From JAFNGF01 sp964567045 (GTDB lineage Bacteria; Planctomycetota; Phycisphaerae; Sedimentisphaerales; Anaerobacaceae): a stretch of 38,177 bases of DNA. The stretch covers positions 1 through 38,177 of the forward strand of contig CAZMLE010000037.1 of the NCBI GenBank assembly GCA_964567045.1. Reading direction: 5' to 3'. The notes under the pieces are model-generated. The model did no database searches. It was given only the letters and a program-made list of their open reading frames with translations, and was not told the origin of the DNA. This document shows, piece after piece, positions 37,780 to 38,177 of the stretch (position 1 is its first letter; each line of letters begins with the position of its first letter). A program made the position numbers and the translations under genes.

Positions 37780-38177
37780 TCACATCCCCGACACGTTGTA
37801 GCCCATCGGCTTAAGCATCTGGCCATCCGGCAGCCGGTAAGGCGTTGTTCCAAAATTTACCGTTATTGTAAAGCCGTTAGCAAACTGCGTCTGCTGAACA
37901 TCGCGGTCGGGCGTAAGAAAACGATGGTCGGTCATCTCGGCATAGCCAACATCGCGGACTACAGGGCAAATATCTTTATAGCTTTGCGCAAAGCGCTCCT
38001 TATTCTGCTGCCAAAAGTCGCGGTTAAACATAAACATCGGCGGCGTACCATAAAGAAGATTAAAAAGGTCCCGCTTATCCCATAATGCAGGCAGCTTATT
38101 GTTGTAGTCGCCCCAGTACCACTGAGCCACAACGCAATCGTGATAGACCAGCTCCCACAGCGGCAGCCGATATTTGT
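37780..38177 (-). CDS. C-terminal part of a GH101-like glycoside hydrolase (runs off the window)
   Basis: The frame is open to the window edge; the first in-frame start seen (GTG 38130) is internal. Residues YRLPLWELVYHDCVVAQWYWGDYNNKLP and DLFNLLYGTPPMFMFNRDFW, VRDVGYAEMTDHRFLTPDRDVQQTQF and GFTITVNFGTTPYRLPDG match the C-terminal catalytic and beta regions of GH101-like (GHL) hydrolases that are common in Planctomycetota. These act on glycans, probably secreted or periplasmic. Assignment is from general resemblance; the substrate is unknown. The stop lies at 37780. Confidence 0.55.
   Translation of the reverse strand, partial: KYRLPLWELVYHDCVVAQWYWGDYNNKLPALWDKRDLFNLLYGTPPMFMFNRDFWQQNKERFAQSYKDICPVVRDVGYAEMTDHRFLTPDRDVQQTQFANGFTITVNFGTTPYRLPDGQMLKPMGYNVSGM

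Overview
This window looks like a chromosomal segment of a Planctomycetota bacterium, most likely of the Phycisphaerae/Sedimentisphaerales type. I infer this from protein style: a secreted protein ending in a single dockerin-like repeat, a type II pseudopilin, a truncated sulfatase, a GH101-like glycoside hydrolase end, a DXS with GDAS in place of GDGA, LPS export (LptB), and McsA/McsB arginine-kinase genes in a genome with LPS. No rRNA, tRNA or CRISPR array was found.

Layout. 1-512: a small retropepsin-like protein. 591-6954: zinc-ribbon/PH membrane protein (-), mcsA-mcsB and dnaK (+; protein quality control), then mnmE (-). 6993-9840: yidC and a metallophosphoesterase (-). 10026-14253: lptB, def, a broken four-helix-bundle gene, fmt and rsmB (+; N-formyl-Met start and end of life plus 16S rRNA methylation). 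14279-16890: a sulfatase remnant facing an origin-like region and dnaA. 16987-19158: a DinG-type helicase (-). 19339-22918: a three-gene accessory operon on the minus strand: DUF6932 protein, XRE regulator, and a KGGVGR-type ATPase with a long TPR-like tail. It is read from a strong promoter that contains an inverted-repeat operator. 23577-28504: secreted TPR protein, NAD kinase and dxs (-). 28722-30945: a freestanding HNH-AP2 protein, then a three-gene cassette ending in a PIN toxin. 31234-34339: pseudopilin plus metal ABC transporter (-). 34395-35928: divergent dockerin protein and cupin. 35929-38177: a possible small RNA, a broken secreted-protein gene, a secreted protein of unknown function and the end of a glycoside hydrolase.

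Two unusual repeat systems run through the window. The first is degenerate 7-bp tandem arrays (about 17 of them), many lying in frame inside conserved genes (mnmE twice, rsmB, dnaA, dinG, dxs, TPR protein). One of them encodes most of the signal peptide of the metal-binding lipoprotein. The second is a family of short hairpins with a constant TATTTAGCC-type flank but variable, compensating stem sequence, placed at gene borders. In fmt, dxs, the TPR protein and the cupin gene these hairpins supply the stop codon, and in the TPR protein one also supplies part of the N-terminus. They sometimes nest inside each other.

The best candidates for an undescribed system are the DUF6932-XRE-KGGVGR/TPR operon (19339-23069) and the PIN cassette with two unrecognised partners (29322-30945).
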